Positions 43,159 through 53,821 are shown, counted from the stretch's first letter. The stretch: DNA of 64,000 nt from an uncultured Eubacteriales bacterium (GCA_900545925.1 URAZ01000009.1:1-64000), one strand, 5' to 3'. The notes: a model not told the origin generated them from the sequence alone. Numbers and translations: made by a program.

Positions 43159-46100
43159 GTGAAGAAAATCAAAAAGCAAAGAATAATTGGTCTTCTTTTG
43201 ATTTTATGCCTGTTTATATCATCGCTGTCACTCCTGGCTTTTGCCGCGGAACCGACAAAGCAGCAGATTCTTGTGGTGGTTGATCTCAGCGATTATCAGG
43301 GAGACATAACCGGAGCGATTAAGCTCGGAAACAGTGAAGTGGAGTTAACCGCTGGTCAGAGAAATGAGTTCCTGATTCCGAGTGCAGGATTTTCGACGAG
43401 CAGTGTAACGTTAACGGATTTCCCGGCAGGGGAACAGACGGAGAATTACAACTGCTGGACTGTAAGTGGTCTGGCCGAAGGTTTTACCAGATTCAGTTCT
43501 TCGGATCATACTTATAGTATCCATGCAATGACGACAAGGGATTCCCCTGTCATAACCATGCAGGGCAATACATTAACCTTTGTATCCGGTACTCGGTTGT
43601 CCATTCTCAGACGAAAAGACACCAGTTGGGGCGGCGGAACGACCGTAACCATTTCACCCAAAGCCCCAGCCAAGGTCGACAACGTTTCCGCGGTATCCAG
43701 CGATGAATCAAAGGGTACCGCTGGTGTTATGTATAAAAAGGGAAGCACCTATGGCGTTCTCGCAAAATCAGCCGCTGGATATGCTTTTGACTATTGGCTG
43801 CGGGACAATGCAGAAGACACGGCTGCAAACCACCTGCGGGAAAATCCATATATGGTTGAGACAACGGAAGCGGCTTCATTTGTTGCGTACTTCCGGGAGC
43901 CATATCATGTAACGGTTCGTGCGGAAATTTCATCGGCCGGTACACAGACTGCCGAATATGTCAATTCCCAAAACGGTGCAGATCAGTGGAGACTTTCTGC
44001 AACACCTGCGGATGGATATGAGTTTGATCATTGGTCTCAGAATGACACCTTTATCTCATCAGAAAATCCATATACAGCAAATGTAACAGCAAACACAGAG
44101 TTTACTGCTCATTACCGTTTGGCGACCCTTGATTTGCTGGACGGTGCTTATTTAGAGAGCAGAACATCTAGCACAAACATTATCAACCCTGGCTGGGGCG
44201 GAACGCGGGACGTTATGGCGCCGTATGTGGGCACAAGGGCGACGCTTTATGTACCGTTCAAGGTGTCTGCGGCGATACCTATGCCGAAACTGCAGATGGA
44301 TGTTTATACCGCATCCGGGACGCTTGTGACAAGCCAGACCATAGGAACAAGAAACACCTTACGCGCTGGCAATAATAATACAGCCTATATTACGCTCGAT
44401 TCGGTCCCAAACACCAGTGCGCTGAAGGTGCACGCGACGCTGCGCACGACGGCCGGTACGCTGGATCCGGTGGAAAAGACCTACGAGATCGCGGTAAACA
44501 ACAATGTGGCAGCAAACGACCATTATGGCTATCTGACCACGCCGAAGTACAATCAGGACGATCAGGGCAATACCGCAGATGCCGGCCCCAACATTGCGGG
44601 CGTTTATACGCGCGTGAATGCAGTGACGAAGGAGCTGGAGGCGTATTTCTACGGCAAGAACGGCATTTGCTCATGGGATGAGACCGGCGTGCAGGATCTC
44701 AAGGGCATAGGCAGCGGTCTGCCGACTATGATCCCGAAGATGGCATATAACGGTGTGATCGCGGTCGGTCCGGATGGCGACGACGGCCTGATTGCCGCAG
44801 TTGAGGTCATTCCGTTCAGAATCGATAAGGTTTCTACGCCCGGCTATGATGCGGACAGCGGAACCGGTACGCCCATGGGCAACGAGTTCCTCTATCGCTG
44901 GGACAGCGAGCAGGAGACATGGACCATGATCCCGGACTCCTGCTTCTCGATGTATGTAAAGGACAACGAAGAAAAATGGAACTTTGCGGATCCGCGGAGC
45001 TCCGGCTCGGCGGTTCTGATCCTGTCCGGCACGGATATCTGGCAGAATCTGTACCATTGGAACGGCACAGCATGGAGCACGCATGGCTACAGCTTCAATT
45101 CCTTTGCACAGTTTTCTGCAGTTGACGCATGGGCCGGGTCTGAAAACGGTCTGTATCATTATGACGGCTCCGCATGGGAGTCCGTCACAACGACGTCTGC
45201 GGAGATCGTCAGCCAGTCCCCCGGCTATCTGCTGCTGAAGACCGGCACCTATACCTACCAGCGCTTCAGCACAGAGAGCAAAACAGCAGAGGATCTGCCG
45301 TCACTGGCCGATATGCCGAGAGTCGATGCGCAAAGAACCGGCATGGCACTCGACCAGTTCGGTGAGGTATATGCGTTCTTTGGCGGCCGACAGGTCTATA
45401 CGAACATCTATGCAGATACCGATACGTTCAAGCTCGTGGACGGCCAGTGGCAGCTGCAGCAGATCAGCGCCTATAATGACCCGAACGAAACGACCTACGA
45501 CAAGAAGATCCGCCCGGCTGGTGTCACCGCCGGCACGGCTCCCCTTTCCGGTCTCAGCTTCCTCTATGGCCCGCGTGGTGCCGGTGCGCTCTATATGTAT
45601 GCCACGCAGCAGGGCACGATCACCTTTGACGCCAACGGCGGCACACTGAGCAGCAGCACAGCGCTGACCGGGACGGTACACGATGAGATTGACGAGAGCA
45701 AGGTGCCGAGCGCATCCTACTCCGGCAAGTCGTTCATGGGCTGGTACTACACCAAGGACGGCTCCGGCGAAAAGTGGGATCCGACCACGGCACGCATGCC
45801 TTACGGCGAGGTCACGCTGTACGCATTCTGGGGCGATGGCAATGACCTGACCTACCACAGAGAAGCGGCGCTCAAGAGCCTGAAAAAGCAGTTCGACAAG
45901 TACACGGAATCGGACTACTCCGCTGAAAAGTGGCAGAAGCTCGTGGCCGCTTACGAACAGGGTATCGAGGACATCAACAACGCCGGCCCCGCAGAGGGCG
46001 AGTATCCCGAAAACAACATCATCGACGCGCTCAACAAGGCACTGGCGGCCATGCAGGCCATCACGCCGGATCGCGTTGGCAAGATTGACGTTGTTGTTTC

Positions 46101-47838
46101 CATGGATGCACAGACGCTGACGCTTGGCTACTTCATTAAACCCACCATTGTTACGGTGGACAAGAACACGCCGGCAAGCGTCGTCATCAGCGATCTGATC
46201 ATCGAAACCCTGAAGGAGAAATACGGTGATATCGGCTGGGAGCCGTACCAGACCTATCACGAAAGCGAACCGGATAAGACCTGCGCCTATATGCACACCG
46301 GTACGCTGACGGACAGCTTCTATCTGGCACAGGTTTACTGGCCCGGTCAGGAAAACGCATTTGTTCCGAAGTACATCACGGATTCCGCAGGCGCGATTGA
46401 CTACGATAAGTACAATACCGGCAACTATCTCGGTGAGTTCGATTATCACCAGATGTCCGGCTGGATGTACTCCATCAGCAATGTCAATGACAGCGATCTG
46501 CCCTCCTTCCCGGGTGTCGGTGCAGCCAACTGGCAGATGTCCGATGGCGATGTCATGCGCTGGCAGTTCACGGTTTGGGGATACGGCGCCGACCTGAATG
46601 CTGATAACTCTGCATGGGGTCAGCCCAGTATCACTGGCGACAGCGGCGACAAGACAGAGCTGACGGTTATGATTGCGGAACTGCGTCAGACCTACGGAGA
46701 TGACTTGCTGGGAAGCAATGAGACGTATCTGGATGTGTTTGACAATACGCTCTGCGACCCGTTAGCAAATACCGAAAAGCTCAAAGCCGCAGTTGCCAAG
46801 CGCGCTCAGATTGAAGAAGAACTTGCAGATGCTTATGCCGCGAAGAAGGCAAATCAGGCAATCGAGGATATTGGCTTGCCTGAAAATGTCACGCTTGAGA
46901 GCAAGGCCGCCATTGAAGCCGCCCGTGCAGCATATGATGCACTGACGGACGCGCAGAAGGAGATCTTCCAGAAGAAGTATCCTGAAGCACTGGCAAATCT
47001 GGAAGCAGCTGAAGCACGCTATGAGGAACTGAAGCAGCAGGCAGAGCAGGAAGAGATCGACAAGGCTGCGGCACAGGAAGTTATCAAGCTGATTGATGAT
47101 ATCGGCGGTGTTGATTCTGTTACAAGCAGCAGCGGCCCGAAGATTGAAAAGGCACGCAAGGCTTATGACGCGCTGACCGATGCGCAGAAGGCACTTGTCA
47201 CCAACTATGATGTCCTTCTCGCTTGCGAAAAGGCATACGCTGATCTTCCGAATCCGCCTACGCCGCCTACACCTCCCACTCCGTCGAAGCCCACCACACC
47301 GAGCAAGCCGAAGGACGACAAGCCTACCACGGGTGCCTCGTTCACGGATGTCCCGGCTGGCAGCTGGTATGAAGATGCTGTGAATTATGTCTCTGAAAAG
47401 GGCCTCATGAACGGCACCTCCAAGAACGGCTTCAGCCCGAATGCCACCACCACGCGCGGCATGATCGTCACGATCCTTGCCCGTGTCGAGGGCGTGAACA
47501 CGAATGGCACGCCGTGGTATGCGGCAGGCCAGAAGTGGGCGATGGACAACGGCATTTCGGACGGCACCAACATGCCGGGCGTTATCACCCGTGAGCAGAT
47601 GGCGACGATCCTGTACCGCTACGCGAAGCAGAAGGGTTACGACGTGAGCAAATCCGCCGCCCTGACTGCATTCTCCGATGCGGACAAGGTCAGCGGATAT
47701 GCGGCAGAGGCCATGCAGTGGGCAGTCGCCGAAGGGCTCCTTCAGGGCTCGAACGGCAAGCTGAACCCGCAGGGCTCCGCCACCCGCGCACAGGTTGCGA
47801 CCATCCTCATGCGCTTCATGGAAAAATTCGCAAAATGA
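43159..47838 (+). CDS. giant SLH-anchored surface protein with a DUF4430 (transcobalamin-like) domain
   Basis: This 1559-residue protein begins at GTG 43159 (MKKIKKQRIIGLLLILCL); ATG 43132 is possible. A signal peptide ends near AFA-AEP. InlB/bacterial-type repeats lie at about 245-325, and another at about 819-893 (ITFDANGGTL to FMGWYY). A FIVAR-like helical part spans about 900-970. DUF4430 lies at about 974-1150, with EFDYHQMSGWMYSISN. Helical repeats (AAYDALTDAQKE, AYDALTDAQKA) and a Pro/Thr linker follow. Three SLH modules end it (about 1392-1559; FTDVPAGSWYEDAVNYVSEK). SLH modules bind pyruvylated wall polymers, so the protein sits on the cell surface. Confidence 0.88.
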   Translation: MKKIKKQRIIGLLLILCLFISSLSLLAFAAEPTKQQILVVVDLSDYQGDITGAIKLGNSEVELTAGQRNEFLIPSAGFSTSSVTLTDFPAGEQTENYNCWTVSGLAEGFTRFSSSDHTYSIHAMTTRDSPVITMQGNTLTFVSGTRLSILRRKDTSWGGGTTVTISPKAPAKVDNVSAVSSDESKGTAGVMYKKGSTYGVLAKSAAGYAFDYWLRDNAEDTAANHLRENPYMVETTEAASFVAYFREPYHVTVRAEISSAGTQTAEYVNSQNGADQWRLSATPADGYEFDHWSQNDTFISSENPYTANVTANTEFTAHYRLATLDLLDGAYLESRTSSTNIINPGWGGTRDVMAPYVGTRATLYVPFKVSAAIPMPKLQMDVYTASGTLVTSQTIGTRNTLRAGNNNTAYITLDSVPNTSALKVHATLRTTAGTLDPVEKTYEIAVNNNVAANDHYGYLTTPKYNQDDQGNTADAGPNIAGVYTRVNAVTKELEAYFYGKNGICSWDETGVQDLKGIGSGLPTMIPKMAYNGVIAVGPDGDDGLIAAVEVIPFRIDKVSTPGYDADSGTGTPMGNEFLYRWDSEQETWTMIPDSCFSMYVKDNEEKWNFADPRSSGSAVLILSGTDIWQNLYHWNGTAWSTHGYSFNSFAQFSAVDAWAGSENGLYHYDGSAWESVTTTSAEIVSQSPGYLLLKTGTYTYQRFSTESKTAEDLPSLADMPRVDAQRTGMALDQFGEVYAFFGGRQVYTNIYADTDTFKLVDGQWQLQQISAYNDPNETTYDKKIRPAGVTAGTAPLSGLSFLYGPRGAGALYMYATQQGTITFDANGGTLSSSTALTGTVHDEIDESKVPSASYSGKSFMGWYYTKDGSGEKWDPTTARMPYGEVTLYAFWGDGNDLTYHREAALKSLKKQFDKYTESDYSAEKWQKLVAAYEQGIEDINNAGPAEGEYPENNIIDALNKALAAMQAITPDRVGKIDVVVSMDAQTLTLGYFIKPTIVTVDKNTPASVVISDLIIETLKEKYGDIGWEPYQTYHESEPDKTCAYMHTGTLTDSFYLAQVYWPGQENAFVPKYITDSAGAIDYDKYNTGNYLGEFDYHQMSGWMYSISNVNDSDLPSFPGVGAANWQMSDGDVMRWQFTVWGYGADLNADNSAWGQPSITGDSGDKTELTVMIAELRQTYGDDLLGSNETYLDVFDNTLCDPLANTEKLKAAVAKRAQIEEELADAYAAKKANQAIEDIGLPENVTLESKAAIEAARAAYDALTDAQKEIFQKKYPEALANLEAAEARYEELKQQAEQEEIDKAAAQEVIKLIDDIGGVDSVTSSSGPKIEKARKAYDALTDAQKALVTNYDVLLACEKAYADLPNPPTPPTPPTPSKPTTPSKPKDDKPTTGASFTDVPAGSWYEDAVNYVSEKGLMNGTSKNGFSPNATTTRGMIVTILARVEGVNTNGTPWYAAGQKWAMDNGISDGTNMPGVITREQMATILYRYAKQKGYDVSKSAALTAFSDADKVSGYAAEAMQWAVAEGLLQGSNGKLNPQGSATRAQVATILMRFMEKFAK

Positions 47839-47891
47839 AACACACAGTCCAACGTTCTGAATTGAATATTGGATAACCACCTCAAGCTGGG

Positions 47892-47976
47892 CGGTTCCAC
47901 GCCGTTTTTTCGGCGTGGAACCGTGCGGCTTATCTGTGTATTTTAGGGCATCTTTAGAATATACGGATAAACCGCA
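47892..47976 (+). other. two consecutive long hairpins between surface genes
   Basis: First, a perfect 13-bp stem CGGTTCCACGCCG / CGGCGTGGAACCG with a T6 loop (47892-47923). Second, a 14-bp stem with one mismatch and one wobble, TGCGGCTTATCTGT / ACGGATAAACCGCA (47924-47937 / 47963-47976). No T-run follows directly. They may protect the upstream message or act as a weak terminator. Confidence 0.55.
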
Positions 47977-48030
47977 CATAGGTGCGAATTTTGGCAAGGG
48001 GGAAGCCCTTTTCCCGGAGGGCGAACACAC

Positions 48031-51000
48031 ATGAAAAAATTCTTTGAAAGGTTCCCATGGGCGCAGCAGGCCGGCTGCGGCGTGCTCATCTGCGCGCTGC
48101 TGCTGAGTATCTGTCTGCCGCTCATGGGCATGCGGTCGGCCGAGCCGGAAAATCCCATCCTGCAAGCCGCACCGCAGGAGATCACTGTTTTGCAGGCAGG
48201 GCAAGCGCCCGGTCATGCTGGAAACGGTGAGGCGGAAAGCAAGGATGCTTCCGGTTCGGGCGGCAGCACCAACAGCGAGCTGACCGGCGAGCAGGAGCAG
48301 TTCGATCCGGAGGAAACGGAAAACCAGACGGAGCAGGGACAGGATACCCAGCCGGAGCAGCAGCCGGAATCGAAGCCCCAGCAGGAAGTCCTAGCCGATG
48401 CCGCCATCGGCACGAACACGGATTCCAACAAGGGCGACGAGGGCGAGGAAGCCGGAGACACCGGCGAAACAGACGAGGATCTGCCGGAAACAGAACTTGA
48501 CCTCGGTGCGCTGCTGACGTGGTACAAGTACGGCTCACAGGCAAGCTCCATGGTCTGTGCGCCCGGAGAATCTGTCGGTAAACGCGTGCTGCTTGCCCAG
48601 CTGGACGGCGGCAGACTGCGCTATGATGTTGGCCTCACCGGTCTCGACGCAGACGACGCGGAGATCACTGGCGTGCAGGCTGCTGTTGGAAATGGCGTAC
48701 CGCAGAACGCGGATACGCGCGGCATGCTGGACATGACGCTGCCGGACGGCGCAGAATACCAGAACTATATCCTGACTGTGCAGGCCCATGCGGTGCAGAA
48801 GAACCAGAAGGGCGAAACCGTGGAGACAGACGTGAACTTCGCGTTTGTACTTCGCTTGGAAAGCGGCATTGATCTCGATTTACAGCTCACATGGCAGCCC
48901 AATGGTCAGGCCACCTGTCCGGCCAACGGCTCTGTCAGCCGCACGGTCAAGAGCGACACGCTGACAGAGGGGAAATTTGCATACGCGCTGACCTTCCTCG
49001 GCGAAAATGCGGACGACGCAGTCATCCGCACGGCGGAATACTGGGCGACGGACGGTGAGCGCGGCGCGCTCTCGGAGTCCGGCGAGATCCAAATGGCCGC
49101 GGCAGACGGCAAGGACACGGAAACCTATTATTTCGCCGTGACCGCCGAGGTGCTGGGACAGACCATCAGCTATACGTTCGTCGTAACGTATGAGGATGGC
49201 TTGGATCTTCAGCTCCAGTTTGCGTGGTATGAAAAATCCGTCACGGCGCAGACCGTTCTATGCGATGCAGACAAGCGTGCGGCGCTGACCATCAAGCACA
49301 ACCAGATCAATAACAGTGAGCTTTTGTATAAGCTCGGTCTGACCGGCAGAAGCGCGGAGGATGCGCAGATCACAAGCGCCAGCTTCAACGGAGCGTCCAT
49401 GAGCACGGACAGCGGTTCTGTACAGATGGAATCTGCCGAAAACGGCGCGAGCTATACCGTTCTCGTGACCGCAGCGGTCAAGGAACGCACGGTGAACTTC
49501 ACAATTACGATCCGCTACCAGAGCGACGTGAGCATGGAGATGTCCTACACGGTCATGGAGAACGGCGCGGCAAAGCCCTGCGTGCTGACGTGTGAGAATA
49601 AGAAAACTGTCAACGCGGAGCCAGTCTATGACGATCAGCTGACGGAAGGACTGCTCACCTACACATTCGCAATCCGTGGTGAAGAAGCGGCAGATGTGAC
49701 CATCCAGTCTGTCCGCTGCTACCAGACCGGCAGCTTTCAGACAATCACGCTCCCATCCCCCAGCGGCAGCGTGACGCTGCTGTTGGACGGCGACAGAACC
49801 GGCGACAACACATTCACGGTCACGGCCGCCAGTTCGGGTGGCGAAAGCTATACGTTCATTTTTAGCATTCCGTACAAACATCGCGGCGAAAACAAGGTCA
49901 AAATCCAGACCAACCTGCATGACGGCGACACCGTCACCAACGGGCAGGAGGTCAACCTGACCGTTGAAGCATGGACGGAGGATGCCCAGGGAAACCGCGT
50001 CAGCCATATCCTTGCCACTGGCACGGAAACAAAGCTGACCGTCCAGCTGGACGGCAAAACCGTGCAGTTTGAAAGCAGCTCCGGCTATGTGCAGCAGTAT
50101 CTGCTTGTTCCGGAGAATCTGGATGTGGGCGACCGGAATGAACATGAGCTGTATATCTACGCCGAGGATGAAAAGGGCAACTTCGGTGAGCTGCGCCTGA
50201 AGCTCATCGGCAAACGCACCGAAGAAGGTCAGAAGATCGGCACGGCCAGCATCTATATTGACATGAGCGTGCTGGGGCTTGGTGTCCGCGGACCAATCAG
50301 CTACGATGTGCTGTCCAAGGAGCCGATTTCCTACGCAGTTGCCAAGGCTGTGTGGGATTATGACGCGGGCGACCCGTTCGGCACAGCAGCGTCAAGCTTC
50401 CACTGGCCGGCCAGCCGCTGCTCCTACAGCGGCACGCTGGATACCGGCTTCTATCTGGAAACCATGGACGACGGTTCCGGCCTTGGCAGCCGCGCGAATG
50501 CACTCAGCGGGAACTGGAGCCAGTTCGGCAGTACAGAGGACGAAATCCTCGCCGGGATCGACAGCCATTTCGGCGCGGGCAGCAATGAGGCAATCCTCTG
50601 GCGCTGCATCTACCGCAACGGCATCCCGCTATCCAGTACAAGCACCGGCATCGGTGAGTTTGATTACACAATGGGTTCCGGCTGGATGTACTCCATCGGC
50701 GGTGCGGACTTCTACCCCGGTTCGCCCATGTCCGGCTATTACCTGCAGGACGGTGATACCCTGACGCTCCGCTACACGCTGGCCTACGGCTGGGATGTCG
50801 GCACGGGCGAAAGCGGCTACGGCAATAACGTGGGCTACTGCATTACCTGCATGAACGGCAGCTGGTCCGTTCATCACAGCTACGAGACGGTCACGGTGGA
50901 GGATGGTACGACAAAGTACGTCTGCCGCAGCTGCGGTATGGTCGAGGGCTGCCCGCATGAAAACAAGGAATATCAGGATCAGGGCGGCGGAATGTGCGTG

Positions 51001-51732
51001 CAGGTCTGTAAAGATTGCGGCGAGAAGATCGGCGTGCCGCGTGCACATGAGCTGGAATATACCGCAGACGAGGGTGCAGATACGCATACCGCGAAGTGCA
51101 GGAACTGTGACTTTACGGAACAGTCCCCGCACGAGTGGACAGAGCTGTCCGACACAGCCACCTGCACCGAAGCGGGCGTGAAAACCTCCAAGTGTGAGGT
51201 CTGCGATGCGCAGAAGGAAGAAGAATCCCCCGCAGCCGGGCATAAGCCGCAGAACGTGTGGATCAGCGACGAGGATCATAAGCACCACTATCAGGAATGC
51301 CAGATCTGCGGCGAAAAGCTGGAGGACACCTACGGCGAGCATCACTATGTCCCGTATGGCGGCGATTGGCAGTGCAGCGTCTGCGGCCAGATACACGGCT
51401 TTGACTGCGACGGTACGCTGATGCCGGATGCGGCGCAGTCCACCTGCTCGCATCTGGTGGGGTGCTGCTCGGGCTGCGGCCTGACGTTGGAGAAATTCGG
51501 CGATCCGGGCGAGTTTACAGACTATCATACGTTCAGCGAGGGTGTCTGCACGGTCTGCAGCATGACAGACCCGAACTACACGCCGCCGACGGATCCTGAC
51601 CCGAATCCGGGCGAAGGAGGAGACACTGGCGGTGGCGGTGACACCGGTGGCGGCGGCGACGGCGGAGACACCGGCGGCGGAGACGCTGGCGGTGGAGATG
51701 ACGGCGGAGGAGACTCCGGCGGAGATCTGTAA
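48031..51732 (+). CDS. large secreted protein: four tandem repeats, DUF4430 domain, cysteine-pair array
   Basis: This 1233-residue protein has an N-terminal membrane segment (about 13-34) acting as signal or anchor. An acidic disordered stretch follows (about 40-150). Four related repeats of about 115 residues start near 155, 278, 389 and 498, each with a pattern like LRYDVGLTGLDADDAEI. A further beta domain spans about 640-735. DUF4430 lies at about 739-926, with GEFDYTMGSGWMYSIGG. CxxC pairs (CRSCG, CKDCG, CRNC, CEVC, CQICG, CSVCG, CSGCG) lie at about 960-1185, then a Gly/Asp tail. No LPXTG or SLH is present. The cysteine pairs look like zinc ribbons, unusual outside the cell. Confidence 0.82.
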   Translation: MKKFFERFPWAQQAGCGVLICALLLSICLPLMGMRSAEPENPILQAAPQEITVLQAGQAPGHAGNGEAESKDASGSGGSTNSELTGEQEQFDPEETENQTEQGQDTQPEQQPESKPQQEVLADAAIGTNTDSNKGDEGEEAGDTGETDEDLPETELDLGALLTWYKYGSQASSMVCAPGESVGKRVLLAQLDGGRLRYDVGLTGLDADDAEITGVQAAVGNGVPQNADTRGMLDMTLPDGAEYQNYILTVQAHAVQKNQKGETVETDVNFAFVLRLESGIDLDLQLTWQPNGQATCPANGSVSRTVKSDTLTEGKFAYALTFLGENADDAVIRTAEYWATDGERGALSESGEIQMAAADGKDTETYYFAVTAEVLGQTISYTFVVTYEDGLDLQLQFAWYEKSVTAQTVLCDADKRAALTIKHNQINNSELLYKLGLTGRSAEDAQITSASFNGASMSTDSGSVQMESAENGASYTVLVTAAVKERTVNFTITIRYQSDVSMEMSYTVMENGAAKPCVLTCENKKTVNAEPVYDDQLTEGLLTYTFAIRGEEAADVTIQSVRCYQTGSFQTITLPSPSGSVTLLLDGDRTGDNTFTVTAASSGGESYTFIFSIPYKHRGENKVKIQTNLHDGDTVTNGQEVNLTVEAWTEDAQGNRVSHILATGTETKLTVQLDGKTVQFESSSGYVQQYLLVPENLDVGDRNEHELYIYAEDEKGNFGELRLKLIGKRTEEGQKIGTASIYIDMSVLGLGVRGPISYDVLSKEPISYAVAKAVWDYDAGDPFGTAASSFHWPASRCSYSGTLDTGFYLETMDDGSGLGSRANALSGNWSQFGSTEDEILAGIDSHFGAGSNEAILWRCIYRNGIPLSSTSTGIGEFDYTMGSGWMYSIGGADFYPGSPMSGYYLQDGDTLTLRYTLAYGWDVGTGESGYGNNVGYCITCMNGSWSVHHSYETVTVEDGTTKYVCRSCGMVEGCPHENKEYQDQGGGMCVQVCKDCGEKIGVPRAHELEYTADEGADTHTAKCRNCDFTEQSPHEWTELSDTATCTEAGVKTSKCEVCDAQKEEESPAAGHKPQNVWISDEDHKHHYQECQICGEKLEDTYGEHHYVPYGGDWQCSVCGQIHGFDCDGTLMPDAAQSTCSHLVGCCSGCGLTLEKFGDPGEFTDYHTFSEGVCTVCSMTDPNYTPPTDPDPNPGEGGDTGGGGDTGGGGDGGDTGGGDAGGGDDGGGDSGGDL

Positions 51733-51773
51733 GGAACATCATAAAAGAAAGAAATAACGATAGGAGCAGATTT

Positions 51774-52709
51774 ATGAATACAAAGATCAATGAGATTTTA
51801 CAGGAGATCGAGTCCGTTATCGTCGGCAAGAATGAGATTGTCGAGAAGATTTTAATGGCAATTCTGGCGCAGGGCCACGTTCTCATGGAGGACGTGCCCG
51901 GCGTCGGCAAGACCACGACAGCCATGGCCTTTGCAAAGGTTCTGGGTTTGGAGACGCGCCGTGTACAGTTTACGTCGGACACCGTGCCGTCGGACATCAT
52001 CGGCTTCTCTGTCTATGACAAAAAGGCGGACGAATTTGTCTATAAGCCCGGCGCGATCATGACGAATCTGCTGCTGGCAGATGAAATTAACCGTACCTCC
52101 AGCAAGACACAGTCCGCGCTGCTGGAGGCCATGGAGGAGCACAAGGTCACAGTCGATGGCAAGACGTATGCCCTGCCAGACCCGTTTATCGTCCTCGCTA
52201 CACAGAACCCGGTGGGCTCTGCCGGTACGACGATGCTGCCGAACTCCCAGCTTGACCGTTTTCTGATTCGTGTCAGCATGGGTTACCCCGACCACAAGAG
52301 CAGCGTCAATATTCTCCGCGACCGCCATGTAGATAACCCCCTTGACCGGGCCTATGCCGTGGTCAACAAGGAAGAACTGCTGGGACTGGTGCAGGACGTG
52401 CGAAAAGTGGATATGCGCGACGCCGTTCTGGACTATGTGACCACGCTCGTGGAGAAGACCCGCAGCCATCCGCAGGCCGCGCTCGGCGTCAGCCCGCGCG
52501 GTGCGCTGGCGGTCTGCCGGATGGCAAAGGCGTATGCGTATCTCAATGGCCGTGACTTTGTGATGCCGGAGGACGTCGCCGCGATCTTCCCGGACGTCTG
52601 TGCCCATAGACTGATGCTCAACAGCAAGGCCCGCATGATGGAGGAAAAGCCGGAATCCGTTCTGGCCGAGATCCTCAAGACAACGGATATGCCGGTGCTG
52701 AAAAAATGA
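51774..52709 (+). CDS. MoxR-family AAA+ ATPase
   Basis: This 311-residue protein has Walker A in LMEDVPGVGKTT, Walker B in NLLLADEINRTS, sensor 1 in FIVLATQNPV and an arginine finger in LPNSQLDRFLIR. MoxR ATPases are cytoplasmic chaperones that mature or load partner proteins, usually encoded beside DUF58 and transglutaminase-like genes as here. The next gene overlaps by 4 bp. In this cluster it most likely serves assembly of the neighbouring surface proteins, which is inference. Confidence 0.94.
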   Translation: MNTKINEILQEIESVIVGKNEIVEKILMAILAQGHVLMEDVPGVGKTTTAMAFAKVLGLETRRVQFTSDTVPSDIIGFSVYDKKADEFVYKPGAIMTNLLLADEINRTSSKTQSALLEAMEEHKVTVDGKTYALPDPFIVLATQNPVGSAGTTMLPNSQLDRFLIRVSMGYPDHKSSVNILRDRHVDNPLDRAYAVVNKEELLGLVQDVRKVDMRDAVLDYVTTLVEKTRSHPQAALGVSPRGALAVCRMAKAYAYLNGRDFVMPEDVAAIFPDVCAHRLMLNSKARMMEEKPESVLAEILKTTDMPVLKK

Positions 52710-53821
52710 GAATTGTCAGAAAATTCGCCTGGCTGCTGCTGACGATGGGGCTTCTTGCCCTCACTGTCCAGACAACCAGCCCCATCGCGCTCGGCCTTGC
52801 CGCCTGCATGGTGCTGCTGCCGCTTTTGTGCCTGCCGGTCAACCTGTACGCGGCCAAAAAGCTGAAACTGGCGGTCGGGCTGCCGGTAAATCTCCGCAAG
52901 GGCGAGGGCGGCACGGCAGAGCTGACCGTGCAGAATCCAACATGGCTGCCGGTCTGCCAGATTGCCTGCCGTGTACGGCTGGAAAACCAGTTGAACGGAG
53001 AGACGCAGATCGTAAACGTGAGCGGCGGCATCTGGCCGAAGGGCAGGCGGACAATGAAGATTTCTCTGCAAAGCCCGTGGTGCGGACGCATTCGCCTGGC
53101 CGTGGAATCTGCCCGTCTGTATGACTGCTTCGGCCTCATCGGCGTGAAAACGCAGCCTGACGCGCACAGCGCCTGCGTCGTGCAGCCGGATACGTTTTTG
53201 CAGACGCTGGTGCTGTCCCCCGCGGCCGCGCACATCGACGATACCGAGGATTATTCCAACGAGCGGCCCGGCTATGACCTGTCCGAGATGTTCCAGATCC
53301 GCGATTATGTCCCCGGCGACAGCCAGCGGCAGATCCACTGGAAGCTCAGTCACAAATATGGCAAGCTTATTGTAAAAGATCCGTCGCTGCCCATCACGCG
53401 CTCTGCCGCGGTATTCTGGGAGCGCACGGAAGAAGCCCCGACGGCAGACAGAACAGATGCGGAAGCCGAGATTGTCGTCTCCGTCTGCCGGAACCTTCTC
53501 TCCCAGTCCGTCCAGTTCACAGTCGGCTGGAACGAGGGCAACACGGGCCGCTGCGTGTTCCAGCAGATTCGGGATATGGACGACCTCATCGGTCTGCTTC
53601 CGCGCCTGTTTACGGCGAAAGCGGCTACGGGCGCATCCGGCGCGTCGCTGCTTCTCCAAGAAGTACCGGTTGGAAGCTGGTCTCACCTGATTTACGTTTC
53701 CGGAGAACAGCAGGCGGAAACGGAGCAGCTTTCCACGATTGGCCGCCTGACCGCGCTTGTCTGCGGTGAACGGTTTAATGAGAAGGATTACGCTGCGCAG
53801 CTCTCCGAGCTGGAACTGTAA
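52706..53821 (+). CDS. DUF58 protein
   Basis: The 371-residue protein has two N-terminal membrane helices (about 6-24 and 27-46). A beta-rich extracytoplasmic part follows, then the DUF58 core GYDLSEMFQIRDYVPGD, with RQIHWKLSHKYGKLIVKD at about 195-230. DUF58 proteins resemble von Willebrand A-like domains and work with MoxR. It is coupled to moxR upstream and lies 12 bp before the transglutaminase-like gene. Exact role unknown. Confidence 0.9.
   Translation: MRIVRKFAWLLLTMGLLALTVQTTSPIALGLAACMVLLPLLCLPVNLYAAKKLKLAVGLPVNLRKGEGGTAELTVQNPTWLPVCQIACRVRLENQLNGETQIVNVSGGIWPKGRRTMKISLQSPWCGRIRLAVESARLYDCFGLIGVKTQPDAHSACVVQPDTFLQTLVLSPAAAHIDDTEDYSNERPGYDLSEMFQIRDYVPGDSQRQIHWKLSHKYGKLIVKDPSLPITRSAAVFWERTEEAPTADRTDAEAEIVVSVCRNLLSQSVQFTVGWNEGNTGRCVFQQIRDMDDLIGLLPRLFTAKAATGASGASLLLQEVPVGSWSHLIYVSGEQQAETEQLSTIGRLTALVCGERFNEKDYAAQLSELEL

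Noticed and set aside
51598..51732. Wall-sorting signal at the C-terminus of the repeat protein
   Set aside because: The Gly/Asp tail has no LPXTG motif, hydrophobic helix or basic end.
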